Positions 7,914 through 16,810 of a stretch of DNA of 64,000 nucleotides are shown in pieces. The stretch spans positions 1,860,001 to 1,924,000 of the forward strand of contig NZ_CP140614.1 in assembly GCF_036556685.1 (NCBI RefSeq). The letters are read 5' to 3'. The notes beneath the pieces were generated by a model. The model made no database searches, was not told the origin of the DNA, and worked only from the letters and a program-made list of their open reading frames with translations. How positions within the stretch are numbered: the first letter of the stretch is position 1; the number at the start of each line of letters is the position of its first letter. The position numbers and the translations under genes are program-made. The DNA comes from Sulfurospirillum sp. 1612 (GTDB taxonomy: Bacteria; Campylobacterota; Campylobacteria; Campylobacterales; Sulfurospirillaceae).

Positions 7914-7934
7914 AATAGTTTATACTGTAAACTA
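7914..7934 (-). promoter_or_regulatory. Palindromic operator of the MarR gene
   Basis: Perfect 8-bp arms ATAGTTTA and TAAACTAT are separated by 5 bp. The site ends 11 bases before the start codon at 7903 and sits just after a -10-like TATAGT on the minus strand, so a bound dimer would cover the start of transcription. Size and symmetry fit a MarR dimer site. Confidence 0.6.
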
Positions 7935-8035
7935 TCATACTATAATATATTTAAAATTTGCTTTAATATAGTGATAAAAATAAAACTTTTAAAGTTTCCG
8001 TTTATCCTTGTAACGTTTGAAGTAGGATTAATATC

Positions 8036-8947
8036 TTAGATAAAAGGGACGATAAGAAAAAGACTGGCCATACACACTAAAGTCTGAAATGTGATTATTG
8101 ACGCCATCAAGGTCACATCACCGCCAAGTTCTCGTGCTAGTATATAACCAGAAACGGCCGTTGGCATCGCACCAAAGATGATAGCAACACTCAAGGGAAT
8201 ACCCGATAAACCCAAAAGCGCCCCCATGGCATAAATGATACTAGGAAAATAAAATAGCTTGGCAATCGTCGCAACAACCAACTCTTTTTTAGCTTCATGT
8301 AAGTACTTTAATTCCAATCCAACGCCCACAGAAAGTAGCCCCATAGGAAGTGCCGCATGACTCAAGAGTCCAAAAGATTTGAAGATGACAGCAGGCAGCG
8401 GAATATTACTATAATTAATCAAACCACCAATAGCACAAGCACCTATTAGAGGATTTTTGATGATGGTCATCAAAAAAGCTTTTAGGGAAAAATCTTTGTG
8501 ACGCACATAGAGCGCAAATGTAGAGATACATAAAATATTGAGATAGGGAATCACAAAGGCCAACACAATCGCCGCTAGGACCAACCCTTTATCTCCATAT
8601 ACTGAAGCAACAAATGCCAAGAAAACATAAGAGTTAAAACGAATGCCTCCTTGCATGATAGAGGTGAAAGCGCGCTTTTCAAATTTGAAAAACACATTGA
8701 TAATAATAAGAGTGAGGAAAACAACTGTAATACTCAACAGTGTCGTACCCACGAGATTGATGGTGTGACTCAAATCGATTTTGGCGTTGGAGAGTTTATA
8801 AACAAGCAGTGCGGGCATCAGCACATAATAGGTCAATTTATCAGCCATCGGCCAAAAGTCGGTGGAAGGAAATTTGATGCGTTTTAAAAAATAGCCCGTG
8901 GCTATCAACATGAAAATCGGTATCAAAGTGTTGATAATATAGTCCAT
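8036..8947 (-). CDS. AEC-family permease
   Basis: A 303-aa membrane protein with about ten hydrophobic helices in two repeated halves, matching the auxin efflux carrier (AEC/Mem_trans) family. N-terminal FMLIATGYFLKRI and C-terminal FGAMPTAVSGYILARELGG are family-typical. Bacterial members transport malonate, malate or other organic acids; the substrate here is unknown. The gene is followed by the marR upstream region and preceded by the SUI1-like gene on the same strand. A second, distinct AEC permease lies at 45306-46205. Confidence 0.85.
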   Translation of the reverse strand: MDYIINTLIPIFMLIATGYFLKRIKFPSTDFWPMADKLTYYVLMPALLVYKLSNAKIDLSHTINLVGTTLLSITVVFLTLIIINVFFKFEKRAFTSIMQGGIRFNSYVFLAFVASVYGDKGLVLAAIVLAFVIPYLNILCISTFALYVRHKDFSLKAFLMTIIKNPLIGACAIGGLINYSNIPLPAVIFKSFGLLSHAALPMGLLSVGVGLELKYLHEAKKELVVATIAKLFYFPSIIYAMGALLGLSGIPLSVAIIFGAMPTAVSGYILARELGGDVTLMASIITFQTLVCMASLFLIVPFI

Positions 8948-8956
8948 AAATCCTTC

Positions 8957-9301
8957 TTATTTTTTTGTTCTAAAACCTTGTTGTTTGAGTAATTCTTTTA
9001 ATTTTACTTGGCACTCACCTTGGAATTCCATCCAACCCTCTTTTGACGTACCGCCGGTTCCGAGTTGTTTTTTGAGCGCTTTGCACAACGCTTTTATCTC
9101 CGTCTCTGGTAGAAAAAATTCTCCAACCAAACTGACGATTTTACCGCGTCTTTTCTCTTTTTTGAAAACCAAAGCGTGCTGATTTCGCGCTTTGGTCTCC
9201 TTGATTATTTTTTGAGATGGGGATTTTTCAACATTCCATGGCTTATCATGATCGAGCTTGGAGCCCATCTCGAAAAGATTCTTACGCACCAATATGCTCA
9301 T
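8957..9301 (-). CDS. SUI1/eIF1-like translation factor (YciH type)
   Basis: About 114 aa from the ATG at 9301; a GTG six codons earlier (9319) is an alternative. The C-terminal two thirds match the SUI1 fold: KIVSLVGEFFLPETEIKALCKALKKQL in outline, then LGTGGTSKEGW and a final VKLKELLKQQGF. Bacterial YciH proteins are linked to fidelity of translation initiation. The 5' end overlaps the end of the upstream ABC-F ATPase gene by about 20 bases, so the two ribosome-linked genes are coupled. Confidence 0.85.
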   Translation of the reverse strand: MSILVRKNLFEMGSKLDHDKPWNVEKSPSQKIIKETKARNQHALVFKKEKRRGKIVSLVGEFFLPETEIKALCKALKKQLGTGGTSKEGWMEFQGECQVKLKELLKQQGFRTKK

Positions 9302-10877
9302 TATACGTTTCGTAATCACCTTTAAAATCTATAAAAGTGCCATCAGGTTTTAATTCGATGATTCGATTTGCAAATGCGTCGATGAGTTCTCTATCGTGTG
9401 TCGCACAAATAACATTGCCGCCAAAATTATACAACCCCTCGCCTAATGCGATGATGGCTTCAAGATCAAGGTGATTGTCTGGCTCATCAAGAAGCAAAAA
9501 ATTACCCCGTTGCAACATCATTTTGGAGAGCATCATACGATGTTTTTCTCCCCCGCTGATACTTTTGATACTCTTTTTTTGTTCTTCTCCGGAAAAGAGC
9601 ATGCGACCTAAACATTTTCTGACCTCATCCAAATCTTTTTTCTCATCATACGTTTGAAGCCATTCATAGAGCAATTCATCCCCGTTGATGATATCTGTGG
9701 TATTTTGAGGAAAATAGCTCGGCTCAATCGTAGCGCCCCATTTAATCTCACCACTATCAGCGGACAAGGCATCTACGATGATACTCAACAGCGTCGTTTT
9801 TCCCACACCATTGGGACCAATCAATGCGATTTTATCGCCTTTTTCCACTTTAAAACCAATATCACGCAAAACAACATTGTCTCCATAAGCCTTGTTAATG
9901 CCTTCCACTTCTAAGACTTCATTGCCGATTTCGCGTTTTAATTTAAACACAATGCTCGGATCTCTGCGGGTTGATGTTTGGACATCTTCAATAACCAATT
10001 TTTCGAGTCTTTTTTGCCTACTTGTCGCTTGTTTCGCCTTGGAAGCATTCGCAGAAAAACGCCTAACAAACGCTTCTAATTCTTCTTTTTCTTTCTGTTT
10101 TTTGCCTTGTTCTAACTCTTGTTGTTTTAAAATCAGGTTAGAAGCGATGTACCAATCATCATAATTTCCACTAAATTCACGGATTTTTTTATAATCCACA
10201 TCCAAGATATTGGTACAAATTGAATTCAAAAAGTGTCTATCATGAGAGATGACAACCATCGTGCCTTCGTGTTTCTTGAGTTGGTCTTCCAACCATGAAA
10301 TCGCTGGCAAATCCAAGTTATTAGTCGGCTCATCCAAAAACAGTACATCAGGTCGTGGAAATAAAACTTGTGCGAGTAAGATTTTGAATTTGTCGCCACC
10401 GGTGAGTGAACTCATCAAATCATCGTGCATCTCAATAGGAAATCCCAGTGAGCTTAAAATCTTCTCAATATTGACATCAACCTCATAAGTCGGGTCTTCC
10501 TCCGCACAAATAATCTCTAATTCGGAGAGACGGTCGTTGACTTTCTCATCTTCAAAATCGCCATTGAGATAGAGCGCTTCCTTCTCCTTGATGGCATCAT
10601 AGAGTCTTTTATTGCCATACATCACGGCATCTTTTAGCGTGAAGTTCTCGTAGGCATATTGGTTTTGACTCAGCGTTCCCACACGGAGACCATTTTGCAC
10701 CGATATATTGCCACTTGTAGGAGGGATTTCGCCTGAGAGGATTTTCATAAAGGTACTTTTTCCCGCACCATTTGCGCCTATTAACCCGTATCTTTTGCCA
10801 ACGTCAAATTTTAGATTGATGTTTTCAAATAAAATACGCGAACCATATCTCATCGTTACACTATTGACTTCTACCAT
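9282..10877 (-). CDS. ybiT: ABC-F ATPase, YbiT-like
   Basis: A 531-aa soluble protein with two ABC ATPase domains and no membrane segment. Walker A motifs are GANGAGKST (about 34-42) and GPNGVGKTT; signature-Walker B regions are SLTGGDKF...DVLFLDEPTNNLD and SISGGEKHRM...LLLDEPDNHLD. The linker between domains has the SRFSANASKAKQATSR pattern typical of the ABC-F P-site tRNA-interaction motif. Length (531 against about 530) and sequence style match E. coli YbiT. ABC-F proteins act on the ribosome as translation factors. The second Walker B region has DNHLD instead of TNHLD, a small deviation. Confidence 0.9.
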   Translation of the reverse strand: MVEVNSVTMRYGSRILFENINLKFDVGKRYGLIGANGAGKSTFMKILSGEIPPTSGNISVQNGLRVGTLSQNQYAYENFTLKDAVMYGNKRLYDAIKEKEALYLNGDFEDEKVNDRLSELEIICAEEDPTYEVDVNIEKILSSLGFPIEMHDDLMSSLTGGDKFKILLAQVLFPRPDVLFLDEPTNNLDLPAISWLEDQLKKHEGTMVVISHDRHFLNSICTNILDVDYKKIREFSGNYDDWYIASNLILKQQELEQGKKQKEKEELEAFVRRFSANASKAKQATSRQKRLEKLVIEDVQTSTRRDPSIVFKLKREIGNEVLEVEGINKAYGDNVVLRDIGFKVEKGDKIALIGPNGVGKTTLLSIIVDALSADSGEIKWGATIEPSYFPQNTTDIINGDELLYEWLQTYDEKKDLDEVRKCLGRMLFSGEEQKKSIKSISGGEKHRMMLSKMMLQRGNFLLLDEPDNHLDLEAIIALGEGLYNFGGNVICATHDRELIDAFANRIIELKPDGTFIDFKGDYETYNEHIGA

Positions 10878-10940
10878 ATATTGTCTACTTTCAAAATTAT
10901 ATTATGTTGCGATTATAACATAATATTAGAGGGAGGAATT

Positions 10941-10971
10941 TGATTTTGGAGCGTAAAACGCTCCAAAATCA
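10941..10971 (-). terminator. Hairpin at the end of dapD
   Basis: Perfect 13-bp arms (TGATTTTGGAGCG at 10941-10953 and its complement at 10959-10971) with a 5-base loop. The stem starts with the dapD stop codon itself. No U-run follows, so termination strength is uncertain. Confidence 0.6.
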
Positions 10972-12174
10972 ATGTAGTTCGCTGTTTAAGACGATTTCTC
11001 TTTGGCTTCTTGAGGCCATAATCATACCGTTGGTACTATTTTGTCGAAAGTGCACGCCATGGAGTTCTGCCAAATCCAAACCTTTGAAAAATTGAATTTG
11101 ATCACTCTCTTTGGCCACAAAATCAGGATTGACGGCTTTGATTTTCGCCAATTGTTCTGGCATGATAGCAATCTTCGTACCCTCTAATATCGAAATACCC
11201 GCATCAACGATACAGCCATCTCCTAAAGGAATACCCGTCACAGAATTAGCCCCCAGTAGAGTATTTTCACCAATACTCACAGGGTTTCCATTGGTGCCAC
11301 TTAAAACACCTAAAATACTAGCTCCACCACCGACATCGCTACCTTTGCCAACGACAGCAGAAGAGCTAATACGTCCTTCAACCATCACAGCACCAAGACT
11401 GCCAGCATTAAAGTTAATATAACTCGCTCCTGGCATCACGGTCGTTCCTGCGGCTAGTTGTGCGCCCATTCTTACTTTGGAACTATCTAAAATTCGCGTA
11501 TTATCAGCCGGAATAACATGAGAGAGAAAACGTGGAAATTTATCCACAGAATCGATGGTCGGATAGCCACCCAACAATTTTAACTCAATCTCATTTTCTC
11601 GAAGCCATGCTAACTCTATCGCCTCACGTCCACTCCATGCGACATTAGGCAATACCCCAAAAGCGCCATTGAGATTCAGACTACGAAGCGCTGCTTTTCC
11701 GGTTGAGAGTGCATAAAGTTTCAAGTAGACACTCTCCACGCTTTGTGGTTTGTCATCTTCAAAAATCAATACGATTTTATAATCAGATAAATCGATATCT
11801 TTTCGCATCCATCGCAATACATTAATCACTTGGACATTTTTATGGGCATCTCCATTCGCTTCGTCTATAAATGGGTTAAACGCTTTGTAAGCAAATTTGA
11901 TAAATTTCTTATTGATATTAGCAACAAATTCACTGGCTTGAAAATCCACAGCAACATCGCTTTGATTGAGCGCTTCTATAAATATGGCTGCAGAGCCAAA
12001 GTTTTCATTCCAATTGACCACTGGAAAATTTGCTTGCAAAATAAGATCGGGATTGAGTTGACCCCGATCTACTTTTGCAATACCGAAGCCTAAAGGTCTT
12101 CGGTATCCCTCTTTGGCTTCAATTCTTGCTACTAACGCTTTGAATTCTTCCACGTTTTCTATAACTTTTGACAA
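10969..12174 (-). CDS. dapD: Tetrahydrodipicolinate N-succinyltransferase
   Basis: A 401-aa enzyme of lysine/diaminopimelate synthesis that succinylates tetrahydrodipicolinate. The C-terminal half shows the left-handed beta-helix hexapeptide pattern (VRMGAQLAAGTTVMPGASYINFNAG; GSDVGGGASILGVLSG). The long N-terminal part and the opening (GYRRPLGFGIAKVDRGQL) match the extended DapD type of Campylobacterota rather than the short E. coli type of about 274 aa. It is followed by a strong hairpin and lies directly downstream of mrp on the same strand, as in C. jejuni. Confidence 0.92.
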   Translation of the reverse strand: MSKVIENVEEFKALVARIEAKEGYRRPLGFGIAKVDRGQLNPDLILQANFPVVNWNENFGSAAIFIEALNQSDVAVDFQASEFVANINKKFIKFAYKAFNPFIDEANGDAHKNVQVINVLRWMRKDIDLSDYKIVLIFEDDKPQSVESVYLKLYALSTGKAALRSLNLNGAFGVLPNVAWSGREAIELAWLRENEIELKLLGGYPTIDSVDKFPRFLSHVIPADNTRILDSSKVRMGAQLAAGTTVMPGASYINFNAGSLGAVMVEGRISSSAVVGKGSDVGGGASILGVLSGTNGNPVSIGENTLLGANSVTGIPLGDGCIVDAGISILEGTKIAIMPEQLAKIKAVNPDFVAKESDQIQFFKGLDLAELHGVHFRQNSTNGMIMASRSQREIVLNSELH

Positions 12175-12201
12175 CGCTATTCCTTTGTATCTTCTTGATT
12201 T

Positions 12202-13386
12202 CTAGTGGCAACCACAACCTGAGCCGCAACTTCCGTCATCTTTTTTTGATTCAGGTGCCGCTGCTGCTGTTGAACATGCGCTTGGAGCGCCATTGATACC
12301 CATTGTTGGTTGGATGGACTCATTGCTGACGCCACCTTCATCGTTGATTTTTTCGATATCTTCCCACAATCTTGCTGCGGCTTGTTGGTATCGTTTGGCA
12401 CTTTGACTCTCAGGGTTGAAAAATACGACTGGTTTACCCGCATCGCCACCTTCTCGGATTGCTGGTTCTATTGGTATTTCTCCCAAGATGCTCGTATCAA
12501 ATTTCTCAGCTAATGGTTCGGTTGTTCCTTTGCCAAAGATATCATACTCTTTATTCGTTTCTGGGCAGATAAATCCACTCATGTTTTCCATAATACCGGC
12601 AATTGGAATATGAAGTTTTTTGAACATATCCAAACTTCGCTCCGTATCATCAAGGGCAACTTGTTGTGGCGTAGTCACACAAATTCCCGTAGTCACCGGT
12701 ACGCTTTGCGCCAAAGTAAGTTGTGCATCACCCGTTCCTGGAGGCATGTCGATAAATAATACATCCAGTTCACTCCAAAGGATATCACGAAGCAATTGCT
12801 CGATTGCCTTCATGATCATCGCCCCTCTCCAAATAAGAGATTGTCCCTCTTCCATCAAACTTCCCATACTCATCATCTCAACACCATGGGCTAAAATAGG
12901 TTTGACTTTATTGCCGACAACTTCTGGGTTTTTGCCCACAGTTCCCATCATACGAGGTACATTTGGACCATAAATATCCGCATCTAAAAGTCCTACTTTT
13001 TTACCTTGGCTAGCGAGTGCAATGGCAAGATTGACTGTCGTAGTTGTTTTACCAACGCCCCCTTTACCAGAGCTTACCATCACAAAGTTTTTGATATGTG
13101 GTGCAATATTTTTACCGCTTTGTGAGTTACTTTTTTCTGTTGGCGCTTTTGGCTGTTTGATGGCGACATCAACACGGGTTGCACCTATAGAAGACAGTTT
13201 TGCTTCGATATTTTTTTTGAGTTCTTTTGCGACATCTTGGCTCGAAGATACAATGTCTAATTCGACATAAACATTAGTATCTTTTACATCGATATCTTTA
13301 ACAAAACCAAATGCGACGATATCCTTCTCAAAACCTGGATAAATCACCTCTTTTAGTTTTTCATTTATACTGTTTTTATCTAGCAT
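12202..13386 (-). CDS. mrp: Mrp/ApbC iron-sulfur carrier ATPase with Cys-rich tail
   Basis: A 394-aa P-loop NTPase that loads Fe-S clusters onto target proteins. An N-terminal MIP18/DUF59 domain (about 5-75) precedes the Mrp domain with the deviant Walker A GKGGVGKTT (107-115), LLDADIYGPN and DMPPGTGDAQL. The usual CxxC cluster-binding site is reduced to one Cys (C274 in GFICPETNKEY). The C-terminus is extended by a low-complexity linker and a tail CGSGCGCH (387-394) with three Cys plus a terminal His. The tail may replace the missing cluster ligand; this is inference. Ribosome site AAAGGGAG fixes the start. Divergent from ispDF. Confidence 0.9.
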   Translation of the reverse strand: MLDKNSINEKLKEVIYPGFEKDIVAFGFVKDIDVKDTNVYVELDIVSSSQDVAKELKKNIEAKLSSIGATRVDVAIKQPKAPTEKSNSQSGKNIAPHIKNFVMVSSGKGGVGKTTTTVNLAIALASQGKKVGLLDADIYGPNVPRMMGTVGKNPEVVGNKVKPILAHGVEMMSMGSLMEEGQSLIWRGAMIMKAIEQLLRDILWSELDVLFIDMPPGTGDAQLTLAQSVPVTTGICVTTPQQVALDDTERSLDMFKKLHIPIAGIMENMSGFICPETNKEYDIFGKGTTEPLAEKFDTSILGEIPIEPAIREGGDAGKPVVFFNPESQSAKRYQQAAARLWEDIEKINDEGGVSNESIQPTMGINGAPSACSTAAAAPESKKDDGSCGSGCGCH

Positions 13387-13592
13387 AAAAATTCTCCCTT
13401 TGTTTTTTTACTATATTTATTAAAGCTTTAGCGAGTCTTGACTCAAGCGACTCATCTTTTTCTAGATTTTTTTGCTTTCGTCTTTCGTCAAGCGAGACTA
13501 CAATTCTAGTATCCGGAATTTATCACAAAAAAGATAAAAAAAAGCTTTTGTAGTGTATAATATTGTAACACTTTAAATAAAAAGGACAAAAA
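13387..13592. promoter_or_regulatory. Divergent mrp/ispDF promoter region
   Basis: A 206-base intergenic region. A good -10 TATAAT (13556-13561) points to ispDF, about 32 bases before its start. Toward mrp there is a small palindrome CTTGACTCAAG near 13427-13437 inside a larger set of GAGTC/GACTC repeats, which would lie in the mrp leader. No regulator can be named. Confidence 0.5.
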
Positions 13593-14717
13593 TTGCCCGA
13601 TTTGTCTCTTGTCATGTTAGGAGCTGGAAATTCGTCTCGTTTCGAACATACAGTTAAAAAGCAATGGCTTCGTTTTGATGATACTCCATTATGGCTTTAT
13701 GCCACGCATAATATCGCCCAAAAAGCACAATTTGCTAAAATCATCATCGTAGCCCATCATGATGAACTCGCATACATGAAGCGGTTTGAAGAAGAGTATC
13801 TCTATGTCGAGGGTGGAAATTCCAGGCAAGAATCCCTGAAAAATGCCTTGCAGCACGTCGATACACCCTTTGTACTCGTCAGTGATATTGCAAGAGTTTG
13901 TATCAGCGAGGGATTATTGCAAAGGATTTTAGCACAAAAAGATTTCAGCGATATCGTCGTGCCATTTCTGCACGTCAGTGATACGGTAGTCTATGATGAG
14001 ACCCCTATCGCTCGCGATAAGGTAAAACTCATACAAACACCGCAACTCTCACGCACCGATATACTCAAATCAGCCCTCAATACGGATATCACCTATACCG
14101 ATGACAGTAGTGCCATCAAAGCCATAGGCGGTAGCGTTTCGTTTGTGGAGGGAGAAAATCATGCGACAAAATTGACAAGAATCCGTGATTTAGCACAGAT
14201 TCCATGTAAGTATCCCCCTTCAAAAGATATATTTGTCGGCAATGGATTTGATGTCCATGAATTTGAAACAGCCAAACCGATGATGCTCGGTGGCGTGAAG
14301 ATTCGTGATGATTTTGGATTTAGGGCACACTCCGATGGAGATGTCGCGATTCATGCCTTGATTGACGCGCTTCTGGGTGCAATGGGAGCGGGAGATGTCG
14401 GTGAATTATTCCCAGATCATGATGATCGTTTCAAAAATATTGACTCCAAAACATTGCTCACACAAGTGGTGACATTCCTCACGCAAGTGGGATTTGAGAT
14501 TGTAAACTGTGATATCACTATCATCGCACAAACTCCGAAAATCGGCGATTTTAAACGTGAAATGGCACGCACTATAGCGGCCATCCTCAACATCAAGCCG
14601 ATTCACGTCAATATAAAAGCCACCACAACAGAGCACTTAGGCTTTATAGGTAGAAAAGAAGGTGTTGGCGTCAACGCCACTGCAACATTAAAATATATAG
14701 ATTGGACACACATATGA
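13593..14717 (+). CDS. ispDF: Bifunctional IspD-IspF isoprenoid enzyme
   Basis: A 374-aa fusion carrying two non-consecutive steps of the MEP pathway: IspD (MEP cytidylyltransferase, about 1-210, LVMLGAGNSSRF nucleotide loop) and IspF (MECDP synthase, about 213-374, metal ligands in GFDVHEF, D220 and H222, plus H254, and the DGDVAIHALIDALLGA motif). The fusion is typical of Campylobacterota and Alphaproteobacteria. Translation starts at TTG (13593), with AAAAAGGAC upstream; the first ATG lies inside the first beta strand and would delete part of the nucleotide fold. It overlaps the next gene by ATGA. Confidence 0.95.
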   Translation: MPDLSLVMLGAGNSSRFEHTVKKQWLRFDDTPLWLYATHNIAQKAQFAKIIIVAHHDELAYMKRFEEEYLYVEGGNSRQESLKNALQHVDTPFVLVSDIARVCISEGLLQRILAQKDFSDIVVPFLHVSDTVVYDETPIARDKVKLIQTPQLSRTDILKSALNTDITYTDDSSAIKAIGGSVSFVEGENHATKLTRIRDLAQIPCKYPPSKDIFVGNGFDVHEFETAKPMMLGGVKIRDDFGFRAHSDGDVAIHALIDALLGAMGAGDVGELFPDHDDRFKNIDSKTLLTQVVTFLTQVGFEIVNCDITIIAQTPKIGDFKREMARTIAAILNIKPIHVNIKATTTEHLGFIGRKEGVGVNATATLKYIDWTHI

Positions 14718-15601
14718 AAATTCTCATCGTTGAAAATGAAATATACCTCGCTCAGAGCATTGCCTCCAAGCTTACGACACTAGGATATCACTGTGATATT
14801 GCCACAACAATCAAGGATGCCTTGACAGACGAAAAATACGATTCTGTTTTGCTTTCTACTAATGTATCAGGACAGAACTTTTATCCGGTTATCAAAAAAC
14901 ATCAATCGAGTATCATTATTCTCATGATCTCTTATATTAGTAATGACACCGTTTCCAACCCAATCAAAGCTGGAGCGAATGATTACATTCAAAAGCCTTT
15001 CATGATAGAAGAATTGGTACGCAAACTCAAACATCTCAATGATTTTGATATGTTGGAAAAAGAGAACAATACCTACAAAGATTATCTCGCCCATACTTTT
15101 GAAAGCACCAATTTACCTAAGATAAATACAAAAGTTCATTTTCCTGCTATTATCAAGACCAATTCACAAAAGATGGCCGATGCCCTCGTCTTTGATTATT
15201 GTGCAAATATCGGTAAATCCTTCACCTTTATCTCGCTGACAAGTTCCAATGCCATCGAACAGATATTGAGAACCAAACAAAACGAAATCATCTATTTGGT
15301 TGATTTACAAAAACTCAAAAAAAGTGAAAAAACCAAAGTCTTTAATGCCATCGAAGATAAGAGGGTTTTCATATCAACAACCGATTCAACGGAAAATGCC
15401 CCTTATTTTTATATCGAAGTCAACAACAACAATAAAATACTCAATCAAGGCGAAATACTATCAATCGATGATTATGTGAAATATATCATCTTAAACTTTC
15501 AAAGCAAATTTCCCGATACTGAATTATCCAAAAAATTAGGAATCTCAAGAAAAAGCCTTTGGGAAAAAAGGAAAAAATATGGAATCAACAAAAAAGTATA
15601 G
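14714..15601 (+). CDS. HP1021/Cj1608-type atypical response regulator
   Basis: 295 aa from the ATG at 14714, which overlaps the ispDF stop as ATGA. The receiver-like domain (1-115) keeps K94 (YIQKP) but has E7-N8-E9 instead of a double-Asp pocket and Ser48 at the phospho-acceptor place (SVLLSTNV), so classical phosphorylation is not expected. The C-terminus (about 265-295) is a Fis-type helix-turn-helix: LSKKLGISRKSLWEKRKKYGI. H. pylori HP1021 has the same Ser substitution and acts as an orphan redox-linked regulator of transcription and replication initiation. Position between ispDF and the sulfurylase gene matches Cj1608, supporting orthology. Confidence 0.88.
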   Translation: MKILIVENEIYLAQSIASKLTTLGYHCDIATTIKDALTDEKYDSVLLSTNVSGQNFYPVIKKHQSSIIILMISYISNDTVSNPIKAGANDYIQKPFMIEELVRKLKHLNDFDMLEKENNTYKDYLAHTFESTNLPKINTKVHFPAIIKTNSQKMADALVFDYCANIGKSFTFISLTSSNAIEQILRTKQNEIIYLVDLQKLKKSEKTKVFNAIEDKRVFISTTDSTENAPYFYIEVNNNNKILNQGEILSIDDYVKYIILNFQSKFPDTELSKKLGISRKSLWEKRKKYGINKKV

Positions 15602-16769
15602 ACAAATAGAGCTTGACAGACAAGCATTAGCCACGCTTTCGTATGCCCAAGAGGGGATTTTTAAACCCGTCGATAGACTGATGAATCAAGAAGAAGCGAT
15701 TGATGTCGATAACACAGGATTTTATAAAGGAAGACCCTTTCCGTTTCCATTTATCCTAGCCCCTGCCGGAATTGAAAACGAGAAAGTCATCTCTTCTGTA
15801 AAACCTAACGAACGTATTGATATCGTCGTTGATGGTGAGATTCGAGGTTATATCATCGCACAAGGTTTTTTTGAAGTCGATCGCAAAAGAAGAATTGAAC
15901 AAATTTTTGGCAATTATGATATCAACAATGAAGCGACAATCGAATACCTTCAACGATTAGGTAAATACTCGATTTATGGAGATTATCAAGTCGATTTTGA
16001 TGATATTAAAGCCGTCAAAGAGTGCATCAAAACCAAAATCGCAGAAACTGGCGCCAAAAGTGTTGCGGCGATTATGGCCAAAGCCAATCCCTTTCATAGA
16101 GCGCATGAGCGATTATTTCGTATCACGCTTGAGCGTAGTGATTTGTTGGTAGTCTTTTTATCAAAACCTTCAGAAGATGGACTCTTATCTTATGATTTAC
16201 GCTATAGATCACTCAAATATTTCACAGACAATTATTTGCCTAAAAACAGAGTCCTGATTGTCCCTTTTGAGAGCACCTACCTCTTCGCGGGATTTAATGA
16301 TGCGATATTAGACTGTATTTGTGCCAATAATTTTGGGTGCAACAAATTCATAATCGGACAGCACCACACCGGGATTGGAATGTATTATGACAAAAATGAA
16401 ATCAAATCCATTTTGAGTAAATACGAATCGTTAGATATTGAAATCGAAGTTGTATCACGCTATGTTTATTGTCGTGAGTGTAAAACATTGGTCAATACCA
16501 ATACCTGCCCTCATGGGTCACACCAACATATCAAATACAATGCCAAAGCACTGTTGAAATTTTTCGAAACCGGATTATTGCCTCCTGCCATGCTGATGAG
16601 AACCAATCTCTCTTCGATGATTCTCAGTGAGATCATGCCCAACCGATTTGAGAACCTTAGCACTTTATATGATGATGTTTTTCCAAATGAAGGCTTGTTA
16701 GAAAACCATACAGAAGAAGAATTTTATCGCAATCTTCTCAAGCTTCACCAAACCACATCATTGACATAA
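15579..16769 (+). CDS. sat: ATP-sulfurylase-like protein (Cj1609 type)
   Basis: A 396-aa protein with a PUA-like N-terminal domain and an ATP-sulfurylase nucleotidyltransferase core. Visible motifs are NPFHRAHERL (170-179; the HxxH nucleotide-binding motif), GQHHTGIGMYY, and a zinc knuckle-like set C298-x2-C301-x8-C310-P-H312, as in dissimilatory Sat. True Sat usually reads NPxHxxH with a following QxRNPxH strand; the latter is not obvious, so activity on sulfate is likely but not certain. It would convert sulfate and ATP to APS or, in sulfur oxidisers, the reverse. The start has a ribosome site and overlaps the upstream regulator by 23 bases. Confidence 0.78.
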   Translation: MESTKKYRQIELDRQALATLSYAQEGIFKPVDRLMNQEEAIDVDNTGFYKGRPFPFPFILAPAGIENEKVISSVKPNERIDIVVDGEIRGYIIAQGFFEVDRKRRIEQIFGNYDINNEATIEYLQRLGKYSIYGDYQVDFDDIKAVKECIKTKIAETGAKSVAAIMAKANPFHRAHERLFRITLERSDLLVVFLSKPSEDGLLSYDLRYRSLKYFTDNYLPKNRVLIVPFESTYLFAGFNDAILDCICANNFGCNKFIIGQHHTGIGMYYDKNEIKSILSKYESLDIEIEVVSRYVYCRECKTLVNTNTCPHGSHQHIKYNAKALLKFFETGLLPPAMLMRTNLSSMILSEIMPNRFENLSTLYDDVFPNEGLLENHTEEEFYRNLLKLHQTTSLT

Positions 16770-16810
16770 GACGAGAGATTGCAACGTAAAATTTTAAGAG
16801 GAATATAACG

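Noticed and set aside
12177-12449. 90-aa open frame on the minus strand at the 3' end of mrp
   Set aside because: It is out of frame with the clear mrp reading frame, lacks a ribosome site and its low-complexity Gln stretch comes from the Ala-rich tail read in another frame.
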